Shown in pieces: positions 1 through 10,827 of a DNA stretch of 64,000 bases. The stretch is from Cladorhizidae sp. MBARI D1340-BT2 (Eukaryota; Porifera; Demospongiae; Poecilosclerida; Cladorhizidae). Each line of letters opens with the position of its first letter. Positions within the stretch are counted from its first letter, which is position 1. The stretch is taken from positions 33,121,908-33,185,907 of the forward strand of contig JAQNBH010000017.1 in the NCBI GenBank assembly GCA_028752905.1, written 5' to 3'. The translations under genes were made by a program, and so were the position numbers. Under the pieces are notes generated by a model, which did not search any database, was not told the DNA's origin, and saw only the letters and a program-made list of their open reading frames with translations.

Positions 1-10
1 GTGCACATAC

Positions 11-301
11 TTTGAAAGTTTTGTTGAAGACAGGATTCCGAGTTTTCTTTATGATTTTTGTTTTCTTCTTGGAATCCTTGTCAGGAAGGAGGTACACCTT
101 CACATAAGGATCTGATTCCACACCTTTCTGATTTACTCCTGCAATATCACTTGCTTTGATGATCCTCATTACAAGAGCTTTCCCATTATAGTCGACTCCA
201 ACCTCAATTTCCCCTGATATGCTGTAGCCATCACCTTTTCCTATTCTTTTCAATGTAAGCTCTGGAGGTTTTCGTGAAGGCAAAGACTTAGATATGCATT
301 C
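11..301 (-). CDS. Gene C exon: N-terminal half of a C2 domain
   Basis: This 291-nt exon (97 codons, open) encodes the first half of a type-I C2 domain. It has a basic Ser-rich start, then GDGYSISGEIEVGVDYNGKA, a Lys/Ala strand, SDPYVKVYLLP, and the Lys-rich KKKTKIIKKTRNP strand. The acceptor (TTTTACAG) and donor (GTATGTG) are on the minus strand. It ends exactly where the homologous exons of gene A end, just before FPIS of the next exon. The second half of the domain would lie left of the window. Because the frame is open and the splice sites are intact, it could belong to a working gene. Its upstream partner exons are interrupted by transposons at 1426-7400, so it may also be a stranded fragment. 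Confidence 0.75.
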
Positions 302-349
302 CTGTAAAATAAGGTAGGGGAAAACACAAAGATTATATTTGTAACAAAC

Positions 350-672
350 AAAACAAAGCAACAGCTTCCACGGCTACTGCAACAAATTTACTGGCTACTG
401 CAACAACTTCTCTGACTACTACAACAACTTCCCTGGCTACTGCAATAACTTCCCCAGCTACTGCAACAACTTCCCCAGCTACTGCAACAACTTCTACAGC
501 TACTGCAACAACTTCCACAGCTACTGCAACAACTTCCCCGGCTATTGCATCAACTTCCCCGGCTATTGCATCAACTTCTCCAGATACTGCAATGACTTCG
601 CCGGCTACTGCAATGACTTCCATGGCTACTGCAACAACTTCCCTGGCTACTGCAACAACTTTCCCCGCTACT
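350..672. repeat. 21-bp minisatellite in gene C intron
   Basis: About fifteen copies of a unit resembling CTACTGCAACAACTTCCCCGG lie just upstream of the C2 exon acceptor. Shorter versions occur at the same relative place near 16120-16215, 47925-48100, 10915-10940, 11120-11145 and 43515-43540. The unit length is a multiple of three, so a minus-strand frame stays open as a heptapeptide repeat. I read that as an artefact of the repeat. Confidence 0.85.
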
Positions 673-1006
673 AACCCATACTTAGTAGTATGTTGTCTAG
701 TACATGTGCTTATCTAGCGAGTTAAAATGTGATTATTTGTCTTGCAAGATGAGAGACTTGCTGGTTGAGTTATAGAACATCTGAGATGGGAGTGGAGAAG
801 TGGGACAAGTCATAACTTATGCACTTTGTTAGAAAATTGCACACACTTGTTACTAGTGAAATGGCAATGAGTCTCAACTCACATGCCTGCATGAGGAATG
901 GTATTCTTTTTACTACCTCGTGAGTTCTTATCTTTTTTTCCTTTGAATATATATGTAGTAGCACTGAACCTGGAATACACTCGTTCACAGAGCTAGTTCT
1001 TAGCCA

Positions 1007-1130
1007 TGCTTTGACTAGATGCCCTAGCCTTCAATCAGGAATAATGAGATGCTAAAGCTCACATAATCCTGCTAGCTAGATATCCACCACATGCCAGTAC
1101 ACATGCCTAGCTCATGTATATGGAAAAATA
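1007..1130 (-). mobile_element. Penelope-like terminal fragment
   Basis: On the minus strand this reads as a CATG-rich leader, a GCTAGCTAG stretch, TTAGCATCTCATTATTCCTGATTGAAGG, then GGCTAGGGCATCTAGTC. The same arrangement occurs at 18240, 28500, 28880, 30400, 50087, 54210 and 54430. At several of those sites it adjoins Penelope-type GIY-YIG sequence or (ATT)n. Assignment to Penelope termini is inferred from that association. Confidence 0.5.
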
Positions 1131-1150
1131 TATCAATATCATTATTTTAC

Positions 1151-1246
1151 CTTATCTTCTGCAAGAATTTTCAACTTTTCATCTGTATCCCTTTCCATTT
1201 CTTCTGAAGTAGAAAGATGCTTTATTTCAACTAGGTTGGAAGAATC
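1151..1246 (-). CDS. Gene C linker exon
   Basis: A 96-nt (32-codon) phase-0 exon encodes a Ser/Glu-rich linker containing SEEMERDTDEKLKILAEDK. It is bounded by a CTACAG acceptor and a GTAAAATA donor. It matches the 105-nt linker exons at 18429-18533 and 50284-50388. A 9-nt loss at the acceptor has shortened it without breaking the frame. It is the exon upstream of the C2 exon at 11-301. Confidence 0.65.
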
Positions 1247-1425
1247 CTGTAGCAAACAATAGTTAAAATATATAATGTTACTATTATATATATAGGGAAA
1301 GAAGCCACACAATTGGTATTACTTACATAAAATGACTTTAACTAATTACTACAACAAAATTAGCCTTTCATTTTCAGTGAAAACAAGAACAATGTGCATT
1401 AAATTGTGTGAGCTTAAAAATGGGC
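1247..1425 (-). other. Intron flank before LTR insertion
   Basis: Non-coding sequence nearly identical to 18534-18733. In both places an LTR retroelement follows immediately. The corresponding intron of gene A (50389-50443) is only 55 nt and lacks this material. Confidence 0.7.
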
Positions 1426-1897
1426 TGTCAGGCCTCAATCTTTGCAGGGCTGCAGAGCAGCCCTGCAAAGATTAAACTATAAATAGAAATTATGAATAGA
1501 GCTAGAACTAATGACCACAGATTATCAACACATATGACAATCAGACTCATGACCTCAGACTACCAACACATAGGAAAATCATGATATCATCTCACACTCT
1601 TAGTTAAGTCCTGTAGGGACATACAGTAATTCTACTACTCTCAGACTGTTATCGACACCATAAGCTGTGAAAGCCTGGCCGCAAGAGTATTTAACCGCCT
1701 CTGCAGTCCAGGCTTGGGCAGTCTCATCCTATATGCATATTCTGCTACTTGACTGTTGTTTTAATATAAGCTACTTAAGATCTAAAACTCTTTTGTCAAG
1801 CTTGGGGTTTAGCTAGAAGGAGTTGGGAGAGACTCTGGTTGCAGCAAATTACTAAGGTTTGCATCTCTTAGGTATCTTGTGGTTGGAGACTCTAACA
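1426..1897 (+). repeat. 5' LTR of element 1
   Basis: The LTR begins TGTCAGGCCTCA and ends CTCTAACA. It contains GGTATTTAA-like and TATAAG-type promoter sequence, and it matches the 3' LTR at 24059-24523 along its length. The likely primer-binding site, TGGTGGCAAGTG, starts 2 nt downstream at 1900. Confidence 0.8.
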
Positions 1898-2384
1898 TCT
1901 GGTGGCAAGTGTGTATCTTACCTTGTAATCGAAGTGGACTAGTTAGTAACACAGCTATTGTGTTGCTTTACCTTATTTTTGCCAGAAACTTATAAAACAC
2001 AGCTGGTGTTTGGCTAAGCGGAGAATTGGAGTGCTGTGGCCAGTGCTTGGCTCAGCTTGGTTGACTCGGAGAAGTGAGAGCACGTATTTAGCGCATATTC
2101 AGCATTCTCTGTGTACATTCTTTGATATTCTGCATAGTTTTTGCATATTATTTACATATTGTGTATTTTGTATTTTGCCCATGTGAAGAAATGACGTGAA
2201 GGAGGAAGGCGAACAACAAGTCTGAGAGAGAAGACGGAACAGAGCTTGAGGAACAAGCAGAGATACTCCAAAGAGAACAAGTCAAGAAATGACGTGAAGG
2301 AGGAAGGCGAACGACAAGTCTGAGAGAGAAGACAGAACAGAGCGAGGGGAGGAAACAGAGATACTCCAAAGAGAGCAAGTCCAG

Positions 2385-3290
2385 ATGACCGACATGGAGG
2401 ACACAAATACGGATATCAAGAAGGGCTTGGCAAGCTATCGACCATCAATGGCAAGGACTACAACAGAGATCCCAAACCAACTGGAGGCCATCCAAGCATT
2501 AATCCTGTCTATGGAGGAGAGCAGAAGAATTGAACATAGAGAAGAAAGAAAGCCAAACCAGAAAGAGAAGCGGAAGAACATCGAGCCAGAGAAAGAGAAG
2601 CAGAAAAACGTTGAATCAGAGACCTGGAAGCAAAAGAGGAGAGAAGATGGATTGAACATAGGGAAGCAGAAGAATGCCGAACTAGAGAACTCGAAGTGAA
2701 GGCACAAAAGAGAACTCCATGAGATACTGCTGATGCAATTAAAGCTTCAGCAAGAATACTAAGACAAAGTGTGGCATCACGATGACAGCCGACCAGACAG
2801 AGATAGAAACAGGATGCTGTCAGATAAAATTGCTCTATGGACAGATAAGGACCAGCCTGCTTCCTACCTCCGAAAGTTTGAAGACACGCACCCCACAGCA
2901 GGGATCAGCAAGGATCAATGGGCAAGCCGCCTGGGCCCTCTACTGACGAGAACTGCGTCCATAGCTTACACTACATCTGTCTCAGAGGAGGCCAAGGTAG
3001 ACTACGATTTGCTGAAAATGGCTCTGCTGAAGGTGCTCAAACATTCCAAAGAAGCCTGTGAGTGCGAGTTCTGGTTTTTCCGAAGGAAATATGATGATAT
3101 AGCTACAAACATTCCAAGAGAATTACTACGTTTGGCAGAGACGTTCATGGAAAACTGCAATACAATAAAAGAGGCAGCCCAGACTGTGGCAACAGGAAAA
3201 TCCTCTACTCACTGGAGGATGCGAACCATTACAGAGCAAGGAAACCCAAGATGTTCCTGGACATCGCCAACTTCATGACAGAGAAATTCC
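2385..3290 (+). pseudogene. gag of element 1, frameshifted
   Basis: The region opens with MTDMEDTNTDIKKGLASY at 2385 and goes into a long Lys/Glu/Arg coiled-coil-like stretch that stops at 2697. A second open part (2769-3278) continues with the capsid-like region, including WTDKDQPASYLRKFEDT, EEAKVDYDLLKMALLK and LAETFMENCNTIKEAAQT. The same blocks occur in the copy at 19468-20489, which supports a single gag split by mutations. It would form the particle of the retroelement. There is no sign of host use. Confidence 0.7.
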
Positions 3291-3494
3291 GCAACAGATG
3301 ACCACACTACACCAAACCGCAGAATTGCCTGGGAGATTGGTCGAGGAATCCATGAGATGAAGACAGTTATCAGTTATCCCAGGAAATGGCACTCACGTTG
3401 CGACGTCAACCAAGACAGCAAAGAAGGATAACATACCCTACAGTCAGGGAAAGCCTCAAGATAGGTTTGGGATAGAGTCAACTTTGTACCTACA

Positions 3495-3760
3495 TGTTTT
3501 GGGTGTGGCAAGAAAGACGGTAAATGTCCTGACTGCCCACAGAAGCAGAAGGTCAGATGTGTGAACAATTCTGGGGATGAGAGCAAAGTTGGGATGAAAA
3601 AACCCAGTGAAATGTCTGAGTCTATAATAGCAGCCATCAGACAACCAGGTCTATATGTAAAGGCAGGGTAGGCCAGAGAGAAAGCAGAATGCGCATAGAT
3701 ACGGGAGCAGACAGGACCATAGTTGATGCAAACCTGGTAGAGGAAAATGAATACCTAGGT
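3495..3760 (+). pseudogene. gag zinc knuckle and protease of element 1
   Basis: A CCHC-type knuckle is present as CFGCGKKDGKCPDCPQ. Its His is lost compared with GKKGHKC in the second copy. About 150 nt later comes an aspartic protease active-site block, RMRIDTGADRTIVDANLV (near 3690-3740), with the DTGA motif intact. The two parts are in different frames here. Confidence 0.7.
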
Positions 3761-4179
3761 AGCAATGTTACCTTGGAGGGCTTCAATGGATTCAATGCAC
3801 CGCTAAGGTCTGGATAGAGGTAAGGAAGCACCACATAGTCGCATTGGCAGATAATGCTCCAGGAAATATATTATTGGGTATAGAAATGGGCATTATGAGG
3901 TATCATTTAGAGCTAGAAGTTCAACAAATGCAGGCCAAAGAGGAGCTGAAGGCGGCCAACAATAAGATGCACAAGCTAACTTTAATCACAAGGGTTCAGG
4001 GTGCATGCCAGGCAGAAGAGGAACGGTTCGACACAGAGCTCAGTGCAGAGTCAGGTGCCCTGCTCTTTCAATTTAGTGACGAAATGTTTGGGGATGAGGA
4101 AGTTGGGGAGGTTGAAATACATGCAACACAGGACGGTGAGCCCTTAGATATCCCTATCCCCGAGCTTCAGGAAGAAACT

Positions 4180-5290
4180 TCAGACAAGCTTAAGCTGTGT
4201 AGTCAGCAAGAAGAGGACACAACCCTAGCCAAATTCTGGCAGTTGGCCAAGGATGGGAAGGATGGAAGAACAAAGTGCTGTTGCACAGAATGGAAAAGGA
4301 GGACGACACCATGAGTGAGAGGGTCGTCGTACCGGTAGAGAGGAGGAAAAGTACACTCCAACAAACTAGGAGGTCATTTTTCTTACAAAAAGACAGTAGT
4401 AGCCTTGGCCAGGCTGTTTATCTGGCCCAGTATTTCTAAAGACACCAAAGCCTGGTGTAGATCATGCCAAGAATGAGCTAAAAAAACTTCTCACATAGTT
4501 CCTCTCTGTCCCCTCCCTGTTATCACTACCCCCTTTGCAAGAATGGCTTTTGAACTTGTAGGTCGCTTGCCCAAGGCCAAGTTTGGCAACAGACATATAC
4601 TTACATGTATGTGCATTATGCTGGGTAGATGTGGAGGCAGTTGCAGTGCGATGATGGAGATCTTCTCGAAGACAGGATTACCAGAATAAATATTGACAGA
4701 AAGGTTCTGTCTGCATGGGGCAGCTCACCAATCAGCTGTGCCGACTCCTCCATGTCAAACAGCTGAGGACATCTCCATACCACTAACAAATGGATGGCTG
4801 CCTCGAATGCTGGCACAGATCATTAAAGAACATGCTGAGCAAATGTAGCGAGCGTAAGAAGGAACAGGATAACATATTGAGGTACTTTTTTAATTCTCTT
4901 ATAGGAGCGCCCCCCATGCGAATATACTGGGTTCTCTCCATTTGAGATAGTATTGGTTAGGCCAATAAGAGGACCACTTGATGTGGTGAAAGAAGGTTGG
5001 CTGAGTTGGGAGGTGGACCAGAAGACCATAGTAGAATGGGTAGACCAGCTTGGAGAGAAGCTGATAAAGGCGAGACAGGTAGCTAATGGTGGAAAGAGAG
5101 AAGTCGGCCAAAGCATCCATGAAGGCCCAGTATGATAAAAAGGCACGAGCACCTGAACTCTAAGTAGGCATGCTAGTCTTGGTCAGAACCCCTAACCTGA
5201 GCGGAAAGCTAGACGACCTGTGGGATGACCACTTTGAGATAAACAGGAAAGTAAGCTCTGTTACATATGAACTATCCATACCTGAAAGAA
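4180..5290 (+). pseudogene. Integrase of element 1, upstream of RT
   Basis: The region begins with a zinc-finger-like N-terminal part (QQEEDTTLAKFWQLAKDGKD near 4205-4265). It continues with the core (MAFELVGRLPKAKFGNRY near 4540-4600, then interrupted) and the C-terminal part (PLDVVKEGWLSWEVDQKTIV near 4970-5035). The latter resembles the segment after the integrase core in GMR1-like elements. Several stops and frameshifts break it. It lies between protease and RT, unlike standard Ty3/gypsy elements. Confidence 0.7.
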
Positions 5291-5519
5291 GAAGTAAAGA
5301 AGAATAGTGCATATCAACATGCTAAAGGCCTGGAACCCTCCTGATGCTTCACTACTAGGTATGGTAGTAGCAGCAGAAGAGGAAGACGAGGGCCAGGAGT
5401 AGGGTAAAGTACTTATAGAGTTGCCAGCTCTGACAGAAAGGCTGAATAGTGAGGTGGAAGCCTTGCTAGCCAAATATAATGATGTAGTAAGGCAGAAGGT
5501 TGGTACAGCCATGGATATA

Positions 5520-6079
5520 TGTCATGAGATTGATACTGACAATGAGAAGCCCATCGGACATGCCCATATAGGTTAGCTCCATCAAGGACCAGCTGAGTGA
5601 GGAGGTGCAAGTGTTACAAGAGTCTGGCACAGTAGTGCCATCCACCAGCCCTTAGTCCTCACCCATGGGGTCCGAGTTCGTAAGCCTGATGGTAACATCC
5701 GATTGTGCATTGATTTTAGAAAGGTTAACAACATCACAAAAACAGAACCCTATTTAATTTCCTGCATAGACAAGATGATAGACCAGCTTGTAGAAGCCCA
5801 TTACTTGTCAAAGTTAGATCTCAACAAAGGTTTTTACCAAATTGCCCTGGCTCACGTAGATCAGGAAAAGACAGCATTTTGCACGCCATGGGGAAAATTC
5901 CATTTTACTATGATGCCCTTTGGATTGAGGAATGCCATGGCATCTTTCCAAAGGATGATGGACACAATTCTAGATGACCCAAGATTTTAGTGGTGCATAT
6001 ATGAACGATATTATCATATTTAGTCCGACCTGGGAAGACCATGTGGCACACACCAAAAGTGTGCTAAACAGACTAACTG
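5520..6079 (+). pseudogene. Reverse transcriptase of element 1, truncated
   Basis: RT motifs appear in order: LCIDFRKVNNITKTEPY, LSKLDLNKGFYQIALAHVDQ, FHFTMMPFGLRNAMASFQRM, then the catalytic loop as AYMNDIII (YMDD changed to YMND). A frameshift precedes the catalytic loop at about 5985. The frame ends at the junction with the DDE element near 6079, so the thumb and RNase H are missing. Confidence 0.8.
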
Positions 6080-7190
6080 CAACTGCATTTTCCAATTGAA
6101 TCAGAAACTTTTCACAGTTCCAGTATCCTTCAGATTGAGCCCCATACTTGAACAAAACCCTGCTTTCTAGCTCATGTTCTTCCTCATTGTGCTGTAGATA
6201 ACCATGATGCTCAGTAATAAAGTCATTCTTCCTCATTGAGCTGTAGATAACCATGATGCTCAGTAATAAAGTCTCACCGCAATCCACGTCCAATTGATTT
6301 TGGTCAAATAGTAAGCTTCCCTGCTTCAGCCCACTGCCACGATGGTACTTCATTTGCATGAATAGTGGACTCATCGTGTTAAATAAGTAGAAGCTTTCTT
6401 AAGGCAGTACTGGAACCTACATTTTCTTCCAATTTTCCATCCCTGCACTCTGGTGGTGACAATGTGTGCATTCCAAAACCTCACTTTTTTGTAAGTACAT
6501 CTTCCTGTACTCAATTACATGTTCCCTCTTGTGACCATTGACGGACACAACCTTACAGTAAGATGTAGGATGGAAGCCAAGATAATGGTGCCACTTACAA
6601 GTAGTGTGAGAAATTATGCTATCAGGAAAGCCTGGAGGGTGGTGAGAGAAGGGAAAGGCATTTTGCTGCAATTATGTCAGTGCTTTCGAGCAATGCTCCT
6701 CATCATCCCATACATAGGGCCGCTTGTGTTTTCCTCTTAGAGAATCAGCAAACTCCCTCCTTGTTATTGTAAAAATAATTCCTCCATGATCGAATTGAGT
6801 GGTTACTGAACCCTACCACAGATCCTGCCTCATTAGCAGCTGCTACATTTGTCAGTCCAAATCTTATCCTGAAAGTGTCCATAAGAATGATAGCAAACAT
6901 TTTCTCGGCAGGCTTTGGCTTACTAGAGACCAATTCTTTATAGCAAGCTGTTGTTTCTTCTTCTGTATGGTTGTCAGGAGGTATCATTCTCATTCTCTTC
7001 ATCGAACTGGTGGCAGCACAAATGAGTTATCCAAGGGATAGTAGGTTTGATCCAATGAAATTGTGGTTGTCCCAGCTTGTGAGCTAGGTATAGTTTGACT
7101 CACTTCTTGAAGAAGTGGCATTTCTGGTTCAGACTCCAATTCAGGCAACTGTGACACAGCTGTCCTTGAATGAAGATTCACTCATATTGG
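6080..7190 (-). pseudogene. IS630/Tc1-like DDE transposase, N-terminal and middle part
   Basis: Minus-strand fragments read FGLTNVAAANEAG and GFSNHSIRSWRNYFYNNKEG (helix-turn-helix-like N-terminus). These are followed by DFITEHHGYLQHNEEEHELE and LFKYGAQSEGYWNCEKFLIQ. The blocks resemble a DDE transposase family common in sponge and anthozoan genomes, whose C-terminus carries an HCELNPIxRVWGQAK block. That block is missing here but present at 24880-25460. A 47-bp stretch is tandemly duplicated at about 6179-6271. The family assignment comes from memory of the motif order and was not searched. Confidence 0.6.
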
Positions 7191-7380
7191 TCATAGAGAA
7201 TTGGGAAAGCAATATTTCTGCTGAAATAACCCCATTGGTATGGGGTTCTCTAAAGAATGTCTCAGTACTTGCAACCTTGTCTGATTTGTTGAACTTCAGT
7301 TTTTGCTTTTGGCAACCAACATGATGCTTAATGTCATGCATGTCTTGCATGACACAGTAAAATGGCAACAGCACAACTTA
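7141..7380 (-). pseudogene. hAT transposase N-terminal fragment
   Basis: This codes for MQDMHDIKHHVGCQKQKLKF followed by a variable stretch and ISAEILLSQFSMTNMS. A His/Cys zinc-finger-like start followed by an S/AEIxxxxF segment is usual for one hAT-type transposase group. The same two blocks occur at 38108-38210 and 34960-35060, split there by a gypsy insertion. Here the element is cut by the DDE fragment. Confidence 0.5.
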
Positions 7381-7619
7381 CAATATGCAAATTTAGTTCA
7401 TTCACCTGGCAAATAATAGGATTTTGGTTCTTAAAAGCTTTTGGAGAATGAGTTCATGCCCCAAGTCCAAATACAATGTGGCCCACTTACATATTCTACT
7501 GGGATACCAGAGTACATTCATCGATCGATCAGAAGGAGAATGGAGCCATCGGTACAGGATGGAGTCTATGAGCATTCCTGATTGACTTTAGGAAGAAATA
7601 ACAGTTTTATCTGTGGAGT

Positions 7620-7830
7620 GTAAGATGTTGGTGTTGGTGAGGTGGGTTTGGTGAGTCAATCTGCTGCATCAACAAGGACCCAGGGGGACCTGTTGGTGCC
7701 ACAGGAGTGACTTAACCAGTCGGAGCCAATGGACTTGTGGAACTGCAGGACATCCTCAGATGCGTGAAGGTTCACATCCTCCAATTAAGTATTATAATAT
7801 TAGGAATCCACATTCCCAACGGATAGCTTA
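7620..7830 (+). pseudogene. Collagen-like exon remnant (duplicon 1)
   Basis: A plus-strand frame holds GPVGATGVT, a stop where Gly is expected, then PVGANGLVELQDILRCVK, a short Gly-X-Y run. The paralogue at 38455-38666 has the same peptide without the stop. It is probably a pseudogenised exon of a secreted collagen-domain protein. The neighbouring plus-strand blocks at 8515 and 9082 are duplicated with it. Confidence 0.5.
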
Positions 7831-8511
7831 CATTCCTTAGTCACCTTCCCAAAAGTTAAAATTCCTGAGAACAAGCAGATCCATGTTTAAACCTCATGTT
7901 CAAATGGACAGTGACTTGATACCTCAAGTATATCCAAGTTGAACAATTTGAAACATTTCCCACTCTTGGGGTGGACTCGAAGAGTGTGCTTGATCCTTAT
8001 AATATGTACAAAATGATTATTGTAGGCAGATGCATACCATCATGATGGGGTGTATTTTCCCCAGTATAATGCTCCTGTGGTAAGTTAAGCATGGCCACAT
8101 CCATTGTTCCAATGGTCTCAGACAAGACTGATGCAACAGAGCATCTCTTGTGATGGTATAGATGTTTACCTCTGGTGAAACAGCGAGGGGGACTTCAATT
8201 CGGTTCATTTGCATTGTAATTCAATCTCTGCAACAACCAGCATTTCAGTCTGGAGCGGTACCAACACCACCCAACTAATACACAGGCAGTTCATAATTTC
8301 TACCTTCAGGCCAAGGAATGCCTTATGCACTGTTTAAAACTTAATTGTGCCAAAAAAAAATCAGAAGCATGCAAAAATTCTGCCCAAGAGTATATGCAGC
8401 AGGCACCTCACACACTAGAACAACCTCTTGGGTCAATAAGATCATGAAAGAGAAGGATGAAAGCAGTGCAATCTCTTTGGTTATGATAGAGAGCACTGAG
8501 GGTGCTACGAA

Positions 8512-8712
8512 GTTTTGATATTAGATAAGTGTTCTTCCGGACATAGAGTGTGGCTGAGAATCATAACAATTGATGCACTTCAGACTAAGCATGTACTTGC
8601 TGGTTACACTGAGTCTAGATACTGCTACTACAAGGACTTTGATTTCAGTGGAGGAGATATCTTTGCAGCAGGCACTATGGCACACTGCTGTTACCAATAC
8701 AGTGGCAGTAGA
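8512..8712 (+). other. Conserved plus-strand ORF block of unknown function (duplicon 1)
   Basis: The block encodes ILDKCSSGHRVWLRIITIDA, a Tyr-rich stretch and DFDFSGGDIFAAGT. The paralogue at 41130-41331 keeps the frame with mostly conservative changes. The GHRVWLR...YSGGDxFxA pattern recalls the end of C1q/TNF-type domains next to collagen repeats, but I cannot confirm that. It is preceded by a piece related to SLQESSETVTSSMMIESGRF at 17890-17950. It probably belongs to the same gene remnant as the collagen-like exon at 7620. Confidence 0.4.
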
Positions 8713-9081
8713 GTGAGTTGTTTTTTACTAATTTGGAACAACACCTTCGCACATTTCTGGATGTTGACTTTGGTTCCTGGACAGCCCCCCCCCTCCCCCT
8801 CCAGTAGTGGTGATCGGATGGGACACTCATTGAGCTGCCTCTGGATAATAAATATGCTTGTCAGATGTGGGTAAGTGTGCTAGAATTCCGAGGGTCGTCT
8901 ATATGTCAGATCTATATGTTCTTGTTTGTATATACTTGCCTACCAATATGCTCTTACTTGCCTACCAATATGCCTACCAAGGTCATGTGAATTCATCATT
9001 CCACTTTCTGTGAACACCTCTGCTTATTTAAATCCATGATCTCCCCTACTCCCCCCCCTTCTGTGGGAGAACTCTTTATCT

Positions 9082-9420
9082 ATGGCACATATGTATGGGG
9101 CTACAGTTTTGAAAGAGCTACCAATGGAGACTTTCAAGAAATTTCCCCTAAGTAGGTCCCAGCTCCACTTCCAGTCCTCCATCTTACAGTTTCCGTCCTG
9201 CACAAACCTGTTTCAGATATTCCTACACAGACAAATGTCTACAATGGAGTACAATGGGCCATATGCCTTCCATTGTCCTGTCTTCACCTCAAACAATGTG
9301 AGGACTGGGGAAGCTTCTCTTACTTATCAAGTGGTTGCCGATGAAAAAGAAGTTTTTCACAGTGATTATAACCAATAGTGAGGGGACATCAGCCAAATGT
9401 GCTACTAGAAACCTTTTCTG
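9082..9420 (+). pseudogene. Plus-strand exon remnant, unknown extracellular-like domain
   Basis: An open frame (98 codons) includes MSTMEYNGPYAFHCPVFTSN and GEASLTYQVVADEKEV. The paralogue at 41716-42010 gives GEASLTDQVVAGDKEVLFTV in a frame with stops. It could be an Ig- or fibronectin-like strand pair. I do not recognise the family. Frame disagreement between the copies suggests decay of at least one. Confidence 0.3.
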
Positions 9421-9712
9421 TACTTCGCGACCATTTTAATATACTTATCCTTTCTTTTTATGACATATATTAACACTAATACACAAAATAACATTACTGA
9501 TCCTTAACCTTTGGTCTAGACATACTAACCTTTCATAATGAAGGCTAGAGCATCTAGCTGAAATATTGAAGAGCAAATCTGATTTGTTTATCGAGAAAGT
9601 CATTGTCTATGTCAATTGGGATTTAATGAGAATTAACAGTGGAAATACAAACAAAATAGTACTACAAATTAGAATGATTAAATAAGGGGGGAGAGTTGAT
9701 ATACGAGCTCTA

Positions 9713-9718
9713 TTTATT
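9713..9718 (-). promoter_or_regulatory. Poly(A) signal AATAAA of gene B
   Basis: AATAAA on the minus strand lies 30 nt beyond the stop codon of the gene B terminal exon. It is at the same place as the signal of gene A. Confidence 0.55.
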
Positions 9719-9748
9719 CTTGTTTTATATATATATATCAAAAGTAAG

Positions 9749-10327
9749 TTATATCAACGCTTCATTGTAGGTTGGTTCATCGATATCTGCTTAGACTTGA
9801 ATAAACGTTGGATTTTCAACAACCTTTTGCCTACCAAGGCTAGCTGACTCCGAAGGTTCTTTACTTCCTCTGACGGTGATCGGCGGTGTAAGAGATTGTG
9901 TTACTCTCTGTGCAGTGAAGTGGGTGGTCTCCTAACCTTTGGACTTTTGTTCCTGTCAGCATCATTATCAGTAGTAGTTTCTTTGTCGCTGCTACTGGCA
10001 TTTGCTTCCAGTTCTTCATTCAGTAGCAAACTAGGTGACTATGATGAACATCAGCAAGTATCCTTCTATCTTTGGTATGTATTCGATATCCTGTGGTGTT
10101 CTCTCTTCTCAGAGATGGCTTATGCATCATGGTAGGGTCGGAGTAGTCCTGGAGGGTGTATTTAACACCAAAGTACTTTTGTAGTTTGGATCATCAGAGA
10201 ATGTGTAAGTTTCTCGATCCAAAGGGATGCATATCTCTCTAAGAAACTTGTTTTGTCCTGCTCTTACATAGCTCCACATTGTCAGCCACAGAGTAGAATC
10301 CAGCAGACCATTCATCGATATAGGAAA
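9749..10327 (-). pseudogene. Gene B terminal exon: C2 second half and C-terminus, frameshifted
   Basis: Homologue of the gene A terminal exon (42341-42925). It starts FPIS... LLDSTLWLTMWSYVRAGQNK, with the second half of the C2 domain. It runs in frame to KSTLV, then a 2-nt insertion near 10167 shifts the frame and a stop follows. Downstream the original frame can still be recognised, ending EPTYNEALI and a stop. There is also a roughly 10-nt loss near 9910. The exon cannot give the full C-terminal tail. Confidence 0.8.
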
Positions 10328-10541
10328 CTATAATTTAAAATTATTTAAACGAAGATAAACTATACTTGCCATAAAGTATACCACCTTCCTTCCACTGATT
10401 CTATCATTTGCTCATGTTCATTTGTAATGTATTACAGGCAGATAAGTGAGTACTGTGGTCGCCATTGGCCAAGCCTATTTCTTCTCACATAGGGTGTACA
10501 TGGGAAATACAGTAACCAGATCACAGAAGAAGTGTACATAC

Positions 10542-10827
10542 TTTGAATGTTTCGTTGTAGATAGGATTCCGGGTCTTCTTTTGGATTTTTATTTCCTTCT
10601 CGTAGTCCCTGTCCGGAAGGAGATACAGCTTTGCAAAAGGATCGGACTCTGTACATTTCTGATATACTCCTGCAATGTTGCTTGCTTTCACAATCCTAAC
10701 TACTATATAGAGTTTTCTCATTGTAGTGAAGTTCAACCTCAATTTCCCCTGATATGCTGTAGCCATCATCTTTTCCTATTCTGCTCAATGTAAGCTCTGG
10801 AAGATTTTGTGAAGGAGATTTGCTTCC
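10542..10827 (-). pseudogene. Gene B exon: last C2 domain first half, frameshifted
   Basis: Matches the gene A exon at 43129-43419 (LPELTLSRIG, DGYSISGEIEVELHYNEKTL, SDPFAKLYLLPDR, KKTRNPIYNETFK). It is 286 nt long against 291, so not a multiple of three. The frame breaks near 10705, at the strand between EKTL and VVRIVKAS. Splice sites look usable, but the domain would be disrupted. Confidence 0.75.

Larger units (their letters stand above)
1426..6079 (+). mobile_element. GMR1-like Ty3/gypsy retrotransposon, 3'-truncated
   Basis: This element starts with a 472-bp LTR and continues through a primer site, gag, zinc knuckle, protease, integrase and part of RT. At about 6079 it stops abruptly inside RT and joins an unrelated DDE transposase fragment. 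It is a close relative of the complete element at 18734-24523 and shares its unusual order of integrase before RT. Frameshifts and stops throughout show it is dead. No RNase H, polypurine tract or 3' LTR is present. The 5' flank is homologous to that of the second element, so both probably derive from one insertion copied by segmental duplication. Confidence 0.8.

Noticed and set aside
333..623. Minus-strand ORF with (VVAVAGE)-type heptapeptide repeat
   Set aside because: It is produced by the 21-bp intron minisatellite, ends in a stop before the exon acceptor, and has no conserved start.
2148..2406. Minus-strand ORFs rich in Leu/Ser/Phe near 2.1-2.7 kb and 19.5-19.96 kb
   Set aside because: Shadows of the purine-rich gag leader and coiled coil on the plus strand.
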